Origin: Sellimonas caecigallum
GTDB taxonomy: Bacteria > Bacillota > Clostridia > Lachnospirales > Lachnospiraceae
Assembly: GCF_019754295.1 (NCBI RefSeq)
Contig: NZ_VIRV01000001.1
Coordinates: 248,001-312,000, forward strand
Direction of reading: 5' to 3'
DNA: 64,000 bases
Every line of letters begins with the position of its first letter. The first letter of the stretch is position 1. The notes under the pieces were generated by a model. It was not told the origin of the DNA. It saw only the letters and a program-made list of their open reading frames with translations, and searched no databases. Positions 24,555 to 33,980 of this stretch are shown one piece after another. The position numbers and the translations under genes were made by a program.

Positions 24555-24908
24555 ATGGGGTTCCCGGAACGACTGAAAATGCTACGCGAAAATACCGATG
24601 TGACTCAGGATGAACTTGCAAAATATCTGCAAGTATCCCGTTCAACTATCGCTGGGTACGAGACAAAAAACCGACAGCCTGATTATGAAAAACTGTTTAT
24701 GATCGCCCGTTTTTTCAATGTCAGTACTGATTATCTGATTTCGGGAAAACAATCTGTTTCTGTGGAATCTTTTGAGACAGACAACTCCATCGATGACCGG
24801 CTTGTCCAATATCAGCTGCGTACCCTCTATGCACACTTATCTGACAAGTCCAAGCTGGATCTCCTCGAATATGCCCGTCTTCTCTCCCTCAGGGATAAAG
24901 GCAAGTAA
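24555..24908 (+). CDS. XRE-family helix-turn-helix regulator
   Basis: 117 residues. An N-terminal XRE/Cro domain (1-65): ERLKMLRENTDVTQDELAKYLQVSRSTIAGYETKNRQPDYEKL. The C-terminal part (66-117) is helical, without an enzyme fold, and possibly for dimerisation. It follows the phased repeats at 24451, so self-repression or regulation through them is plausible but unproved. The start follows GGAGGAG at 9 bases. It stands alone in front of the terminator shared with the DUF368 gene. It could be a remnant of a mobile element, but no element genes are beside it. Confidence 0.85.
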   Translation: MGFPERLKMLRENTDVTQDELAKYLQVSRSTIAGYETKNRQPDYEKLFMIARFFNVSTDYLISGKQSVSVESFETDNSIDDRLVQYQLRTLYAHLSDKSKLDLLEYARLLSLRDKGK

Positions 24909-24937
24909 TAAAATAAAACTGTACTGTCAAGTTTGCA

Positions 24938-24972
24938 AAAAAGTTTGCGCTGCCTGCGCAAACTTTTTATTT
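24938..24972. terminator. Bidirectional terminator between XRE and DUF368 genes
   Basis: Arms AAAGTTTGCGC (24940-24950) and GCGCAAACTTT (24956-24966) with flanking A and T runs. Confidence 0.85.
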
Positions 24973-25845
24973 TTCTTCTCCAACCATCTGCAGTTTCTGA
25001 AGCCCCAAAACAAGGATCGCTCCAATGATAAAGAAAACAATACTGAATGTCGAAAGTGTCAATTGGTCTCTTGGCGCCTCCAGTGTCGTTGGTCCTACCT
25101 TGATGGCATACAGGGAACCGATCATCATTCCGATGATGAGATAGATCATCTGGGAACGATATTTTTTGAGACTTGTCTTTATAGCACGGATGACAAGAGC
25201 AATGCCTGTCAGTACCCCCAAGCCAAAAATGATCAGCACCGGCAGATACTCCATATTCAGGTGCAGAATTTCTTTCAGTGAAGTAATGATCGGTATGTAA
25301 AGCCCGAAGACTAACAAAATGGTAGATCCGGAAATACCTGGAAGTACCATGGCGCAGATGGCAATCATTCCTGCTATAAACACATATGCTCCAAGCCCGA
25401 TATTCAGACTGCCTGCATCCACGCTGATCCCTTCTCCGGCAACCGGATTGAGACAACTGATGACAACAACAAGCGCCACTCCGATCACGAGGAAAAACAG
25501 ATGTCGATAATTCCCTTTGATCGTCTTTTTCTCCTCACTTATGATAAGTGGAATGGAAAACAGAATCAGACCAAGGAACATAGAGCTGATCTGATAAATG
25601 TGTTTCTCAAACAGACTTGCCAAGACAAGCACAGAACCCGCCATACCGATAATCCAGCCGCCGGCAATCTTACAGAGAAAGAGGATCGCTTCCTTTCGTT
25701 TCTTTTTGTCTTTTCCCATGATGTGATCCAGAGAATCGATAAATTTGTCGTAAAATCCAAGAAGGAACGCGATCGTTCCTCCGGACACTCCCGGTACACT
25801 GTCGGCCAGCGCCATACAGAATCCCCGGATAAAGTTCATTATCAT
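24967..25845 (-). CDS. DUF368 integral membrane protein, PopT-like undecaprenyl-phosphate transporter
   Basis: 292 residues, about eight hydrophobic helices. DUF368 signatures: MNFIRGFCMALADSVPGVSGGTIAFLLGFYDKFIDSLDH at the N-terminus and AMVLPGISGSTILLVFGLYIPI in the middle, the two inverted-repeat halves. DUF368 proteins (PopT) were reported to recycle undecaprenyl phosphate across the membrane, which supports cell-wall and polymer synthesis. The gene lies downstream of hisC and the aminotransferase on the same strand, with a 17-base gap, so it is probably the last gene of that operon. The start follows GGGAGGACC. Apart from the C-terminal few residues the family is complete. Confidence 0.87.
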   Translation of the reverse strand: MIMNFIRGFCMALADSVPGVSGGTIAFLLGFYDKFIDSLDHIMGKDKKKRKEAILFLCKIAGGWIIGMAGSVLVLASLFEKHIYQISSMFLGLILFSIPLIISEEKKTIKGNYRHLFFLVIGVALVVVISCLNPVAGEGISVDAGSLNIGLGAYVFIAGMIAICAMVLPGISGSTILLVFGLYIPIITSLKEILHLNMEYLPVLIIFGLGVLTGIALVIRAIKTSLKKYRSQMIYLIIGMMIGSLYAIKVGPTTLEAPRDQLTLSTFSIVFFIIGAILVLGLQKLQMVGEEK

Positions 25846-25862
25846 GTCGATAGGTCCTCCCT

Positions 25863-26915
25863 TTATCGTTTCTTCATTACTGCACGCAGCACGTTCAGGA
25901 ATGTTTCCATCTCCTCATCTGTTCCGACTGAAATTCTCAGATACTCTTTGATGGCAGGATCATTCCAGTGGCGCACATAAATATTTTCGTTTCTTAATGC
26001 TTCAAATAAGTCCGTTCCGCTGTAATCCGGATGCTTTGCAAATATAAAATTTGTGCTGGACTCCGGAAAAATGAATCCAAGCTCTTTTAATTCTTTCTGC
26101 ACCCAAGTCCGTGTTCGAATGATCCTCTCCGTCGTCTCTTCAAAGTACGCTCTGTCCTTGACAGCCCCTGTCCCACACACGATGGATGGATATGACAGCG
26201 TGTAGGAGTTGAAAGAGTACTTCACATCATTCAGCCATCGGATCAGTCTTTCATTTCCTATGGCAAACCCGATTCGCATACCAGCCATAGACCGTGATTT
26301 GGAAAATGTCTGTGTCACGATGAGATTATCGTATGTATCGATCAGACGGACAGCCGACGGCCCTGCAAAATCAATGTATGCTTCGTCCACAATGACAATG
26401 ACATCTCTGTTTTTTTTCAGGATATCTTCCACAAAGGAAAGGTCTTCGTAGATGGACGTCGGTGCGTTTGGATTCGGGAAAATGATTCCTCCGTTTTCTT
26501 TTTCATAATCTTCTTTTCTGATTCTGAGATTCTCATCCAGGGGCTGGCACTCATAAGGGATTCGGTAGAGGTCTGCCCACACTTTATAAAACGAGTACGT
26601 TATGTCCGGGAAAAGAATTGGTTTCCCGGAATTAAAAAATGTGAGAAAACACATGGACAACACATCGTCGGATCCGACTCCCGCAAACACCTGCTCTTTT
26701 TTCACTCCATAGAACTCCGCCAGGGCGGATATAAGAGTCTTCATCTCCGGGTCCGGATAAAGGCGAAGTCTGTCAGTATCCAGATTTCTAAGCGCCTCTT
26801 TTACACCCGGGGCAGGTGGATATGGATTTTCATTTGTATTCAGTTTGATCACTTTGCACTGAGGTTGTTCCCCCGGCACATATGGTGTTACTTTCCGGAT
26901 ATTTTCTTCTAACAT
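25863..26915 (-). CDS. hisC: Histidinol-phosphate aminotransferase
   Basis: 350 residues, class I/II PLP fold. The family N-terminus is seen in VTPYVPGEQPQCKVIKLNTNENPYPP. The PLP lysine is in TQTFSKSRSMAGMRIGFA (about 210). VDEAYIDFAGPS is also diagnostic of HisC. It converts imidazole acetol phosphate to histidinol phosphate, but may act on aromatic 2-oxo acids as well. No other his genes are in the window, so its pathway assignment is by family. The start follows GGAGGAGTACAG; it follows the previous aminotransferase by 12 bases. Confidence 0.9.
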   Translation of the reverse strand: MLEENIRKVTPYVPGEQPQCKVIKLNTNENPYPPAPGVKEALRNLDTDRLRLYPDPEMKTLISALAEFYGVKKEQVFAGVGSDDVLSMCFLTFFNSGKPILFPDITYSFYKVWADLYRIPYECQPLDENLRIRKEDYEKENGGIIFPNPNAPTSIYEDLSFVEDILKKNRDVIVIVDEAYIDFAGPSAVRLIDTYDNLIVTQTFSKSRSMAGMRIGFAIGNERLIRWLNDVKYSFNSYTLSYPSIVCGTGAVKDRAYFEETTERIIRTRTWVQKELKELGFIFPESSTNFIFAKHPDYSGTDLFEALRNENIYVRHWNDPAIKEYLRISVGTDEEMETFLNVLRAVMKKR

Positions 26916-26927
26916 CTGTACTCCTCC

Positions 26928-28118
26928 CTACAGGCCGTACTCTTTTGCCAGTTCTTTAAACTTCGGCAATGAACGAAGGATCGTTTCATGAGACACACAG
27001 TATGCAAGTCTTACAAAGCCCGGACATCCAAACGAACTTCCCGGTACCATAAGAATGTTGTAGTTTTTGGCCCGTCCGCAGAATTCTTTTTCGTCTTCTG
27101 TCGGTGCCTTTACGAAAAGGTAGAAGGCTCCTTGCGGTTTAATGCAGGAAAAGCCTGCTTCCAAAAGCCCATTGTAAAGCGCCTCCCTGTTTCTGTCATA
27201 AAATGCAATATCCGCCTTTTCATCCAGACATCTTGCTACCGCCTTCTGCTGCAAAGTCGGAGCATTGACAAATCCAAGGATCCTGTTTGCCACATTTGCC
27301 GCAGAAAGGATATCTGCACTGTCTTTTGCCTCGTCCGGTATGACAAGATAGCCAATCCGTTCTCCCGGAAGAGAAAGCGATTTGCTGAAAGAGTATCCGA
27401 TGACTGTATTGTCATAATATTTCGTAAGAAATGGAACTTCTACATTTCCATAGACAAGTTCCCTGTATGGTTCATCTGAGATCAGATAAATGTCCGTGCC
27501 GAATTCCTTCTGTTTCTGTTCCATAACTGCAGCAAGCCTTTTTATCGTCTCCTCCGAATAGACGACACCGGTCGGATTATTCGGGTTGTTGACGATGACT
27601 GCCTTTGTCTTTGCTGTGATCTTTTGTTCAAATTCTTCCATTTTTGGCTGGAAAGTCTCTGTATCCGGAGAAATTTCTACGAGAACTCCGTCAAAATTGC
27701 TTACATAACTTCTGTACTCTCCAAAATATGGGGCAAACACGATGACTTCGTCGCCCGGATTGAGAAGAGTCTTCAGGATCACATTCAGGCCGCCCGCAGC
27801 TCCTACCGTCATAATGATATTATTTCCTGTAAAATTTGTCTGAAAACGTTTGTTCAGATTTTCAGCAACCGCTTTCCTCACATCCGCGTAACCCGCGTTG
27901 CTGTTCGTATACCCGTGTACGGTAATCGGATCTTCCTCATTCAAAATGGAGATCATCGCTTCTTTCACTGATTTCGGAGCCGGTATATTCGGATTTCCGA
28001 GACTGAAGTCGTAGACATTTTCTGCCCCGTATATTCCTGCAAGACGGTTTCCTTCCTCAAACATAGCACGGATGGCAGAGCTGTTTGCCACCATCCCTTT
28101 CATCTTTTCTGCAATCAT
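26928..28118 (-). CDS. Class I PLP-dependent aminotransferase
   Basis: 396 residues, aspartate-aminotransferase superfamily (AAT_I). PLP lysine in GYSFSKSLSLPGERIGYLVIP (about 235), and YDFSLGNPNIPAPKSVKEAM at the N-terminus. NNPNNPTGVVYSEETI is the aminotransferase hinge. The amino donor (aspartate, alanine or aromatic) cannot be told from sequence. Its start overlaps the stop of the upstream DUF2156 gene by four bases (ATGA). The run of DUF2156, this gene, hisC and DUF368 forms one operon. Confidence 0.9.
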   Translation of the reverse strand: MIAEKMKGMVANSSAIRAMFEEGNRLAGIYGAENVYDFSLGNPNIPAPKSVKEAMISILNEEDPITVHGYTNSNAGYADVRKAVAENLNKRFQTNFTGNNIIMTVGAAGGLNVILKTLLNPGDEVIVFAPYFGEYRSYVSNFDGVLVEISPDTETFQPKMEEFEQKITAKTKAVIVNNPNNPTGVVYSEETIKRLAAVMEQKQKEFGTDIYLISDEPYRELVYGNVEVPFLTKYYDNTVIGYSFSKSLSLPGERIGYLVIPDEAKDSADILSAANVANRILGFVNAPTLQQKAVARCLDEKADIAFYDRNREALYNGLLEAGFSCIKPQGAFYLFVKAPTEDEKEFCGRAKNYNILMVPGSSFGCPGFVRLAYCVSHETILRSLPKFKELAKEYGL

Positions 28119-29026
28119 TCTGATACCTCCTGCTTGATCGTCACAATTCCCTTTTCTACAAGAAATGCCGGTTTGTAAGACAATTTTGCCTTTCTTAACC
28201 CCTCCTGTCCGACATCATCCTCTCTGTTGACATAACGGTATCCCGTGCATTCGTGCTGCACGAACTGCTGATTGATCATCGGGTAAGCGCCCGGAACATC
28301 GGCAAACGCTTTTTCAATGTGAACAACAAATGTATCTTCATTGATCGGTTCCCCGATTGTAAATGCTGCGATCTTTCCGTTTACCCTCAGCGCTCCTCCT
28401 GTGAGCGAAAGTTCCCGGAAAAGTCTCAGGGAGTTCAGCGTAACGCACATCTCGGAATTTTTCTCCTCATCATCCTCGCATCCGTTTTCATTTCTCCATG
28501 CGAGAGCCATCTGAAAACATTCTTCCAGATTATCATCCGTCAGCTTCTCATAACTCCAGTCCTGAAACATCGCCTTAAATTTGTTGATATGGTTTCTCTT
28601 TCCATGAAGTTTCTTTCCCGATAACGTGCAGAGCTTCTCCGACTCATATACGTAATCCGCCCGGTCGCGCTCATACGAGATCTGGTATCTCCCCGGATAC
28701 CATTCTTCGAGAAGTGCAAACTGTTCCGGCGTTACCCCATAAAGCAGAAATGTCTTTCCTTCTCTCTCACAATACGCTTCTATCTCAGGAATTACTTCCT
28801 TAACGTCCCCGTTTCCCCCTACCGGCCAGGCAAATCCATATCCATCACTGTTGTCGCGGAACAGGATCACTTTCCCTGTAAAGCAGAATTCCACATTGTA
28901 GTGCCTTGCCCAGAGCAGAACATTTGCGAATGTCCTGTCACAGCTTCGGCTCGGGTATTTTCGGAAAAACGTATCGATCAACTCTCGGTCTTCCAAAACG
29001 GGACGTCTAAATTTCCATTCTACCAT
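28115..29026 (-). CDS. DUF2156 (phosphatidylglycerol lysyltransferase C-terminal-like) protein
   Basis: 303 residues, duplicated GNAT-like fold related to the C-terminal half of MprF/LPG synthases. Seen: FRRPVLEDRELIDTFFRKYPSRSCDRTFANVLLWA at the N-terminus, then GKRNHINKFKAMF, then EKAFADVPGAYPMINQQFVQHEC near the C-terminus, and YVNREDDVGQEGLRKAKLSYKPA, a strong DUF2156 mark. No transmembrane part, so it is a soluble aminoacyl- or acyltransferase. Aminoacyl transfer to a lipid or peptide is a guess. The start follows AGAAGGTAATC. It is downstream of prfA by 37 bases and overlaps the next gene by four. Confidence 0.85.
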   Translation of the reverse strand: MVEWKFRRPVLEDRELIDTFFRKYPSRSCDRTFANVLLWARHYNVEFCFTGKVILFRDNSDGYGFAWPVGGNGDVKEVIPEIEAYCEREGKTFLLYGVTPEQFALLEEWYPGRYQISYERDRADYVYESEKLCTLSGKKLHGKRNHINKFKAMFQDWSYEKLTDDNLEECFQMALAWRNENGCEDDEEKNSEMCVTLNSLRLFRELSLTGGALRVNGKIAAFTIGEPINEDTFVVHIEKAFADVPGAYPMINQQFVQHECTGYRYVNREDDVGQEGLRKAKLSYKPAFLVEKGIVTIKQEVSE

Positions 29027-29062
29027 ATAATGATTACCTTCTTATCTCATAAACAAACTGAA

Positions 29063-30139
29063 TTACTGGTTCTCCTGCATATTTGCAAGTTTCGCTGCCT
29101 GGTCTGCCGCAATCAGAGAATCGATGATCTCATCCAGATCTCCGTTCATGATAGAGTCAAGCCTGTGGAGCGTCAGCTTGATCCGGTGATCTGTCACACG
29201 TCCCTGCGGGAAATTGTATGTCCGGATTTTTTCTGAACGGTCCCCTGTTCCAACCTGGCTTCTTCGTGCCTCTGCTTCCGCATCGTGCTGCTTTGCCTGC
29301 TCCAGTTCATAGAGTCTTGCGCGGAGAACTTTCAGCGCTTTATCTTTATTTTTCAGCTGTGATTTCTCATCCTGGCAGGAAATTACGATACCTGTCGGGA
29401 TGTGGGTCAGACGCACGGCAGAGTCTGTCGTATTGACACACTGTCCACCGTTTCCGGATGCACGGAACACGTCAAACTTACAGTCATTCATGTCGATCTG
29501 TACATCCACTTCCTCTGCCTCCGGCATGATCGCAACCGTGATAGTGGAGGTATGGATCCGGCCGCCGCTTTCCGTCTCAGGAACACGCTGCACCCTGTGA
29601 ACACCGCTTTCGTATTTCAATCTGGAGTATGCCCCCTGTCCGGAGATCATAAACACAACTTCTTTAAATCCACCGATCCCATTTTCATTCAGAGAGATCA
29701 TCTCACATTTCCAGCGCCGGCTCTCTGCATAATGGATGTACATGCGGTAAATCTCAGCAGCAAAAAGAGCTGCTTCATCCCCGCCTGCGCCTGCTCGGAT
29801 TTCCACGATAACGTTCTTATCGTCATTTGGGTCTTTCGGAAGAAGCAGGATCTTAAGTTCATGTTCCAGCTCCTCCACACGCTTTCTCGCGTCGGAGAGT
29901 TCTTCTTTGAGAAGTTCTCTCATCTCCTCGTCTGATTCTTCTTCCAACATGGCAACGCTGTCCTCGATCGTCTCATTGCATTTTTTGTATTCTTTATACG
30001 CTTCCACGATAGGCGCCAGATCATTCTGTTCTTTCATCAGCCGTCTGAAACGGGACTGATCATTTACAACATCCGGCTCCTGAAGTTCGCCCATGATTTC
30101 TTCAAAACGAATCAGCAAATCTTCCAGTTTATCAAACAT
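29063..30139 (-). CDS. prfA: Peptide chain release factor 1
   Basis: 358 residues, normal RF1 length. The stop-codon recognition PxT tripeptide lies in [14 protein letters not shown] (PET), and the peptidyl-hydrolysis GGQ motif in [26 protein letters not shown]. It ends translation at UAA and UAG in the ribosomal A site. The gene lies immediately downstream of prmC, which methylates the GGQ glutamine, giving the common prmC-prfA pair. The start follows AGGAGGAATTG. Confidence 0.97.
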   Translation of the reverse strand: MFDKLEDLLIRFEEIMGELQEPDVVNDQSRFRRLMKEQNDLAPIVEAYKEYKKCNETIEDSVAMLEEESDEEMRELLKEELSDARKRVEELEHELKILLLPKDPNDDKNVIVEIRAGAGGDEAALFAAEIYRMYIHYAESRRWKCEMISLNENGIGGFKEVVFMISGQGAYSRLKYESGVHRVQRVPETESGGRIHTSTITVAIMPEAEEVDVQIDMNDCKFDVFRASGNGGQCVNTTDSAVRLTHIPTGIVISCQDEKSQLKNKDKALKVLRARLYELEQAKQHDAEAEARRSQVGTGDRSEKIRTYNFPQGRVTDHRIKLTLHRLDSIMNGDLDEIIDSLIAADQAAKLANMQENQ

Positions 30140-30152
30140 TTGTCAATTCCTC

Positions 30153-31031
30153 CTAATTTTCTCTTGCTCTATTGTACACGCCGCCTACTACACGGTCAAG
30201 TCCTGCCAGATCCTTTTTTACATACACACTGTCAAAGCCCGCGTCCTTCATCATAGCGGAAACTGCCTCCCCCTGATCATATCCGATCTCAAAAATCAGC
30301 CTTCCTTCGTCATTCAGGAAATCCGAAGCTCTCTCCGTGATCCTTTGGTAAAAATAAAGGCCGTCCTCTTTTCCGTCCAGTGCCTGGAACGGATCGTGAA
30401 GCCTTACTTCTTCTTGCAGTTTCTCTATCTCTTTTGTCCGGATGTACGGAGGATTGGACACGATCATGTCAAATCTTCCCGTTATCTCTTCAAAAAGATC
30501 ACTCTTTATGAACGCCGCCTTCTCTTTTGAAACCTCCAAAATCTTCTGGTTTTCCCTGGCAATCCGGAGCGCTTCTTCCGATAAGTCCGATCCGATTCCG
30601 CTCCTGCTGCCATGACTGTCCATCTTCATGAGACTCAGAAGAATGCATCCGGAACCAGTACACAAATCCAGAATCCGAATATTTCTCCCCTGTCCTTCCA
30701 TTACGTGGCAGAAAGCGTCCGCATCTTCCACAAGTATCTCCGTATCCTGTCTCGGAATAAGGACATTGCCGTTTACACGAAATGAATACCCCATAAATTC
30801 CTGTACACCCGTGAGATGCTGGAGCGGAATATGCTCTCCTCGCCTGTGCAGCATTTCCTGGTACTTTCTCTCCTGATCTTCCGGCAGTTCTTCTCTGTCT
30901 TTCACATAATACATCGCCTTGTTGATCCCGGTCACATGCTCAAATAAAAGCCACGCATCCAGCTCATACTCTTCTATCCCACATTCCATGAGATACAGCT
31001 TTCCCCGGTTCAGCGCTTCCCTAAACGTCAC
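30153..31031 (-). CDS. prmC: Peptide chain release factor N5-glutamine methyltransferase
   Basis: 292 residues. SAM-binding loop ILDLCTGSGCILLSL (about 119-130) and the substrate NPPY motif in DMIVSNPPYIRTKEIEKL (about 195). The N-terminal helical part (1-80) with LLFEHVTGINKAMYYV is normal. It methylates Gln in the GGQ motif of RF1/RF2. It is upstream of prfA by 13 bases and overlaps the DUF1385 gene's stop by four bases, so the order is DUF1385, prmC, prfA, translationally coupled. Confidence 0.96.
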   Translation of the reverse strand: MTFREALNRGKLYLMECGIEEYELDAWLLFEHVTGINKAMYYVKDREELPEDQERKYQEMLHRRGEHIPLQHLTGVQEFMGYSFRVNGNVLIPRQDTEILVEDADAFCHVMEGQGRNIRILDLCTGSGCILLSLMKMDSHGSRSGIGSDLSEEALRIARENQKILEVSKEKAAFIKSDLFEEITGRFDMIVSNPPYIRTKEIEKLQEEVRLHDPFQALDGKEDGLYFYQRITERASDFLNDEGRLIFEIGYDQGEAVSAMMKDAGFDSVYVKKDLAGLDRVVGGVYNRAREN

Positions 31032-32005
31032 GGTGTTCCCTCCTGCATTTCCGGTATTCCTTTGTTTTCTTCCTGTTCCGGGTAACTCTTCCCAAAATTT
31101 TCTTTCAGGTACGCTCTCCAGTCAAAGACCGCCTCCACCGATGCGATTCCCACTTCGATCATACGGTCATCTGGTTCTTTTGTTGTAAGTCCCTGAAGCC
31201 AGAGTCCCGGCTTACTTAAAATGTTTACAACAGGATGATCTGAATTTCCTGCCAGACGGATGATCTCATAGGAAATCCCTGCAATGACCGGCAGAAGCGC
31301 AATCCGAATCACAACTCTAAGCACATGGGATTCCGTCTGGACAAAGAACAGAAGAACAATGCCGACGATCATGACAAACATCAGAAAACTTGTCCCGCAG
31401 CGCTTATGCTCCTTCGAGCTGTTTCTCACGTTTTCCACTGTGAGTGGCAGTCCATGCTCGATGCAGTTGATACATTTATGCTCCGCTCCGTGGTACTGAT
31501 AAAGCCGGCTGATATCTTCCATTTTTGAGATAAGCCAGATATATACTACAAAAATCACAATCCGGATGACACCTTCCAGAATGATCCGGACTGTGTAAGA
31601 CGGGATGACCGTTTTTAAAAGATCTGAAAGAAAATACGGAAGCACCATGAAGATTCCTATGGCCAGGACAAATGACACAGCCGTGATGATACCGGTCAGA
31701 ATCTTGTCCATCTTCTCTCTTTTCAACGCTTCCTTCTCCGTGATCTCTTTTTCTTCCTCTTCTTCAAAGCTTGCCGAATAAGTCAATGTCTTCATCCCAA
31801 GAACCATGGAATCGATGAAATTAAAGATTCCCCTTACAAATGGGATGTGCAAAAGCTTTTTGTGAGATTTCACAATACTTTCGTACTTGCCGCTTTCCAC
31901 AGTGATCGTTCCGTCCGGCGTCCGGACCGCCACCGCGTACTCGTCTTTGTGCTTCATCATCACACCTTCTAAGACGGCCTGCCCTCCAACATTTGATGAT
32001 TTCAT
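31028..32005 (-). CDS. DUF1385 family integral membrane protein
   Basis: 325 residues. N-terminus SNVGGQAVLEGVMMKHKDEYAVAVRTPDG is the family signature; four to five membrane segments follow (about residues 100-130, 145-165, 205-230, 235-255), with the motif YHGAEHKCINCIEHG and RCGTSFLMFVM in the middle. Function unknown, but the gene is conserved beside prmC-prfA and rpmE in Clostridia, as here. The conserved His and Cys motif may bind a metal; that is my inference. The start follows TGAGGAGTTTGT. Confidence 0.9.
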   Translation of the reverse strand: MKSSNVGGQAVLEGVMMKHKDEYAVAVRTPDGTITVESGKYESIVKSHKKLLHIPFVRGIFNFIDSMVLGMKTLTYSASFEEEEEKEITEKEALKREKMDKILTGIITAVSFVLAIGIFMVLPYFLSDLLKTVIPSYTVRIILEGVIRIVIFVVYIWLISKMEDISRLYQYHGAEHKCINCIEHGLPLTVENVRNSSKEHKRCGTSFLMFVMIVGIVLLFFVQTESHVLRVVIRIALLPVIAGISYEIIRLAGNSDHPVVNILSKPGLWLQGLTTKEPDDRMIEVGIASVEAVFDWRAYLKENFGKSYPEQEENKGIPEMQEGTP

Positions 32006-32029
32006 ACAAACTCCTCAATAATATGAAAC

Positions 32030-32055
32030 GGGCTGAGATCGCCTGACCTCAGCCC
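32030..32055. terminator. Hairpin between rpmE and the DUF1385 gene
   Basis: 8-bp arms GGGCTGAG (32030-32037) and CTCAGCCC (32048-32055) with a 10-base loop. On the minus strand only a weak T run (GTTTCATATT) follows, so it may be a leaky terminator or an mRNA-end stabiliser. Confidence 0.45.
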
Positions 32056-32069
32056 AAATTTTCTGAATC

Positions 32070-32276
32070 TTATTTGCTTTCGATTCCGTATTTTTTGTTA
32101 AACTTATCAACACGGCCACGAGCCTGAGTCGCTTTCTGCTGTCCTGTGTAGAACGGGTGGCATTTAGAACAGATTTCAACATGGATATCTTCTTTTGTAG
32201 AACCTGTTACGAATGTGTTCCCACAGTTGCATGTTACAGTTGCCTGATGATATGCTGGATGGATTCCTTCTTTCAT
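32070..32276 (-). CDS. rpmE: Ribosomal protein L31 (zinc-binding C+ type)
   Basis: 68 residues. Large-subunit protein L31 of the zinc-containing kind: CNC (about 16-18) and CSKC (about 36-39) give the four cysteine ligands, after [16 protein letters not shown]. The start at 32276 follows AGAGGTGAAAATC; a longer in-frame option has no clear site and would not match the family. It lies downstream of rho and carries its own promoter. The zinc form is a candidate for zinc-dependent exchange, but no cysteine-free paralogue is visible in the window. Confidence 0.97.
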   Translation of the reverse strand: MKEGIHPAYHQATVTCNCGNTFVTGSTKEDIHVEICSKCHPFYTGQQKATQARGRVDKFNKKYGIESK

Positions 32277-32350
32277 GATTTTCACCTCTTCTTGTTTTAT
32301 TCGTCTCACACAGATTTCTCTGCGACTAATTGTCTTTAAACAGCGGATTA

Positions 32351-32379
32351 ATCATATCATATCCGAATATGTTTTGCAA
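32351..32379 (-). promoter_or_regulatory. Promoter of rpmE
   Basis: Minus strand: -35 TTGCAA (32374-32379), 17-base spacer, -10 TATGAT (32351-32356). It lies right after the rho stop codon, giving a leader of about 70 bases. Confidence 0.75.
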
Positions 32380-32386
32380 GCTTTTT

Positions 32387-33772
32387 TTAAATAAACTTCA
32401 TTTTCTTTACTGTCTGCACAAGCTCCGCGTTTGTTTTCGTCCGGTTAAACAGGTTCAGAATGTTGTCAACCGCCTCATCCGACTTCATGCCGTTTAGTGC
32501 GCGGCGCATGATATAGACTGCTTCCTGCTCTTCCGGTGTAAGGAGAAGATCTTCTCTTCTCGTTCCGGATTTTGGAATATCGATAGCCGGGAACACTCTT
32601 TTTTCGGAAAGTTTTCTGTCAAGCACAAGTTCCATATTTCCGGTACCTTTGAATTCTTCATAGATGACATCATCCATTTTACTTCCCGTATCTACCAATG
32701 CGGTAGCCAGAATTGTGAGACTTCCGCCTTCCCTCATATTTCTTGCTGCTCCAAAAAAACGTTTCGGCATATGGAGAGCCGCCGGGTCAAGTCCTCCGGA
32801 CAGAGTCCTTCCGCTTGGCGGGACCACAAGGTTATACGCCCTTGCAAGACGTGTGATGCTGTCCAGAAGGATGACGACATCCTTTTTATGCTCTACCAGA
32901 CGCTTTGCGCGTTCGATCAGCATCTCTGATACTCTCTTGTGGTGATCCGGAAGTTCATCAAATGTGGAATAGATCACTTCCACATTTTTCCCCCTGATAC
33001 TCTCTTTGATATCGGTTACTTCTTCCGGACGTTCATCGATCAGCAATACCAGGAGATGCATTTCCGGATTATTCTTAAGAATGGAGAGCGCCGTTTCTTT
33101 TAAAAGTGTTGTCTTTCCTGCCTTCGGAGGAGACACGATCATTCCTCTTTGGCCTTTTCCGATCGGGGATAAAAGATCCATGATCCTCATGGCTGTAGAA
33201 CTGTTGTAGCATTCCATGCGAAGCCGTTCATTCGGGAAAATCGGTGTAAGATCCTCAAAGCTCCTCCTTTTTGCCGCTTCCGCCGGCGGAATTCCATTGA
33301 TCTTTGTCAAATATAAAAGCGCGCTGAATTTTTCAGACTGCGTCTTGATTCTTGTATTTCCTGTGATGATATCCCCTGTCTTCAGCCCAAAACGACGTAT
33401 CTGCGAAGGGGATACGTAGACATCGTTTTCTCCGGGAAGATAGTTTTCGCACCGGATAAAACCGTATCCATCCGGGAGCACCTCGAGGATACCCTGCGCA
33501 CTCATACCACTGTCCAGCTCCGAAATATCCATTCCCATCTTTTCTTTTTCGTTTTTACTTTCTTCTTTCCGGGCTGTATCAGTCTCTGTTTTTTCCTCTT
33601 TTGTATTTGAATCTTCCTCTTCTTTGGCATTGGCCTTTTTGTCTTCCTCCAGCAGCCTATCGATCAGCTCCGACTTTTTCAGTGCAGAAGTCCCTTTCAG
33701 CCCTCTTGCTTTAGCGACATCTTTCAACACTGCCAGAGAAAGAGTTTCGTATTTTTCTTTCATATCCATCAT
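32387..33772 (-). CDS. rho: Transcription termination factor Rho
   Basis: 461 residues. Order: Rho N-domain ([29 protein letters not shown]), a charged insert rich in Glu/Lys (about 45-80), RNA-binding cold-shock-like domain ([35 protein letters not shown]), and RecA-type ATPase with Walker [14 protein letters not shown] (about 212-224) and Walker [16 protein letters not shown]. The Q and R loops ([32 protein letters not shown]) are intact. The Lys/Glu insert is common in Clostridia. ATG follows AAAGGAATGAAAACAG at a long spacing, so the start is slightly uncertain. Confidence 0.96.
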   Translation of the reverse strand: MMDMKEKYETLSLAVLKDVAKARGLKGTSALKKSELIDRLLEEDKKANAKEEEDSNTKEEKTETDTARKEESKNEKEKMGMDISELDSGMSAQGILEVLPDGYGFIRCENYLPGENDVYVSPSQIRRFGLKTGDIITGNTRIKTQSEKFSALLYLTKINGIPPAEAAKRRSFEDLTPIFPNERLRMECYNSSTAMRIMDLLSPIGKGQRGMIVSPPKAGKTTLLKETALSILKNNPEMHLLVLLIDERPEEVTDIKESIRGKNVEVIYSTFDELPDHHKRVSEMLIERAKRLVEHKKDVVILLDSITRLARAYNLVVPPSGRTLSGGLDPAALHMPKRFFGAARNMREGGSLTILATALVDTGSKMDDVIYEEFKGTGNMELVLDRKLSEKRVFPAIDIPKSGTRREDLLLTPEEQEAVYIMRRALNGMKSDEAVDNILNLFNRTKTNAELVQTVKKMKFI

Positions 33773-33895
33773 TATTCTGTTTTCATTCCTTTCTGCAATG
33801 TCGGGAAATTCAGTCTGACCAGACCTGTCTCGAAATAATATTTAAAGTATAACTTATTATTCACGAATTGAAAAGCCCTTTTTCCAAATTGTTTA

Positions 33896-33924
33896 TTGCA
33901 CCAGACATTTATCAATGGTATTAT
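33896..33924 (+). promoter_or_regulatory. Promoter of the malic enzyme gene
   Basis: Plus strand: -35 TTGCAC (33896-33901), 17-base spacer, -10 TATTAT (33919-33924). It is divergent from rho. Confidence 0.75.
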
Positions 33925-33980
33925 GGTTTATAAAGGTGTGCAGGAATGCACATACTATTATAGAAGAAAAGGTGAATCAT

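Noticed and set aside
29063-30139. RF1 GGQ region reading SGNGGQC instead of the E. coli SGAGGQH
   Set aside because: The residues next to GGQ vary among Firmicutes RF1 proteins, the GGQ and PET motifs are intact and prmC is adjacent, so nothing unusual is claimed.
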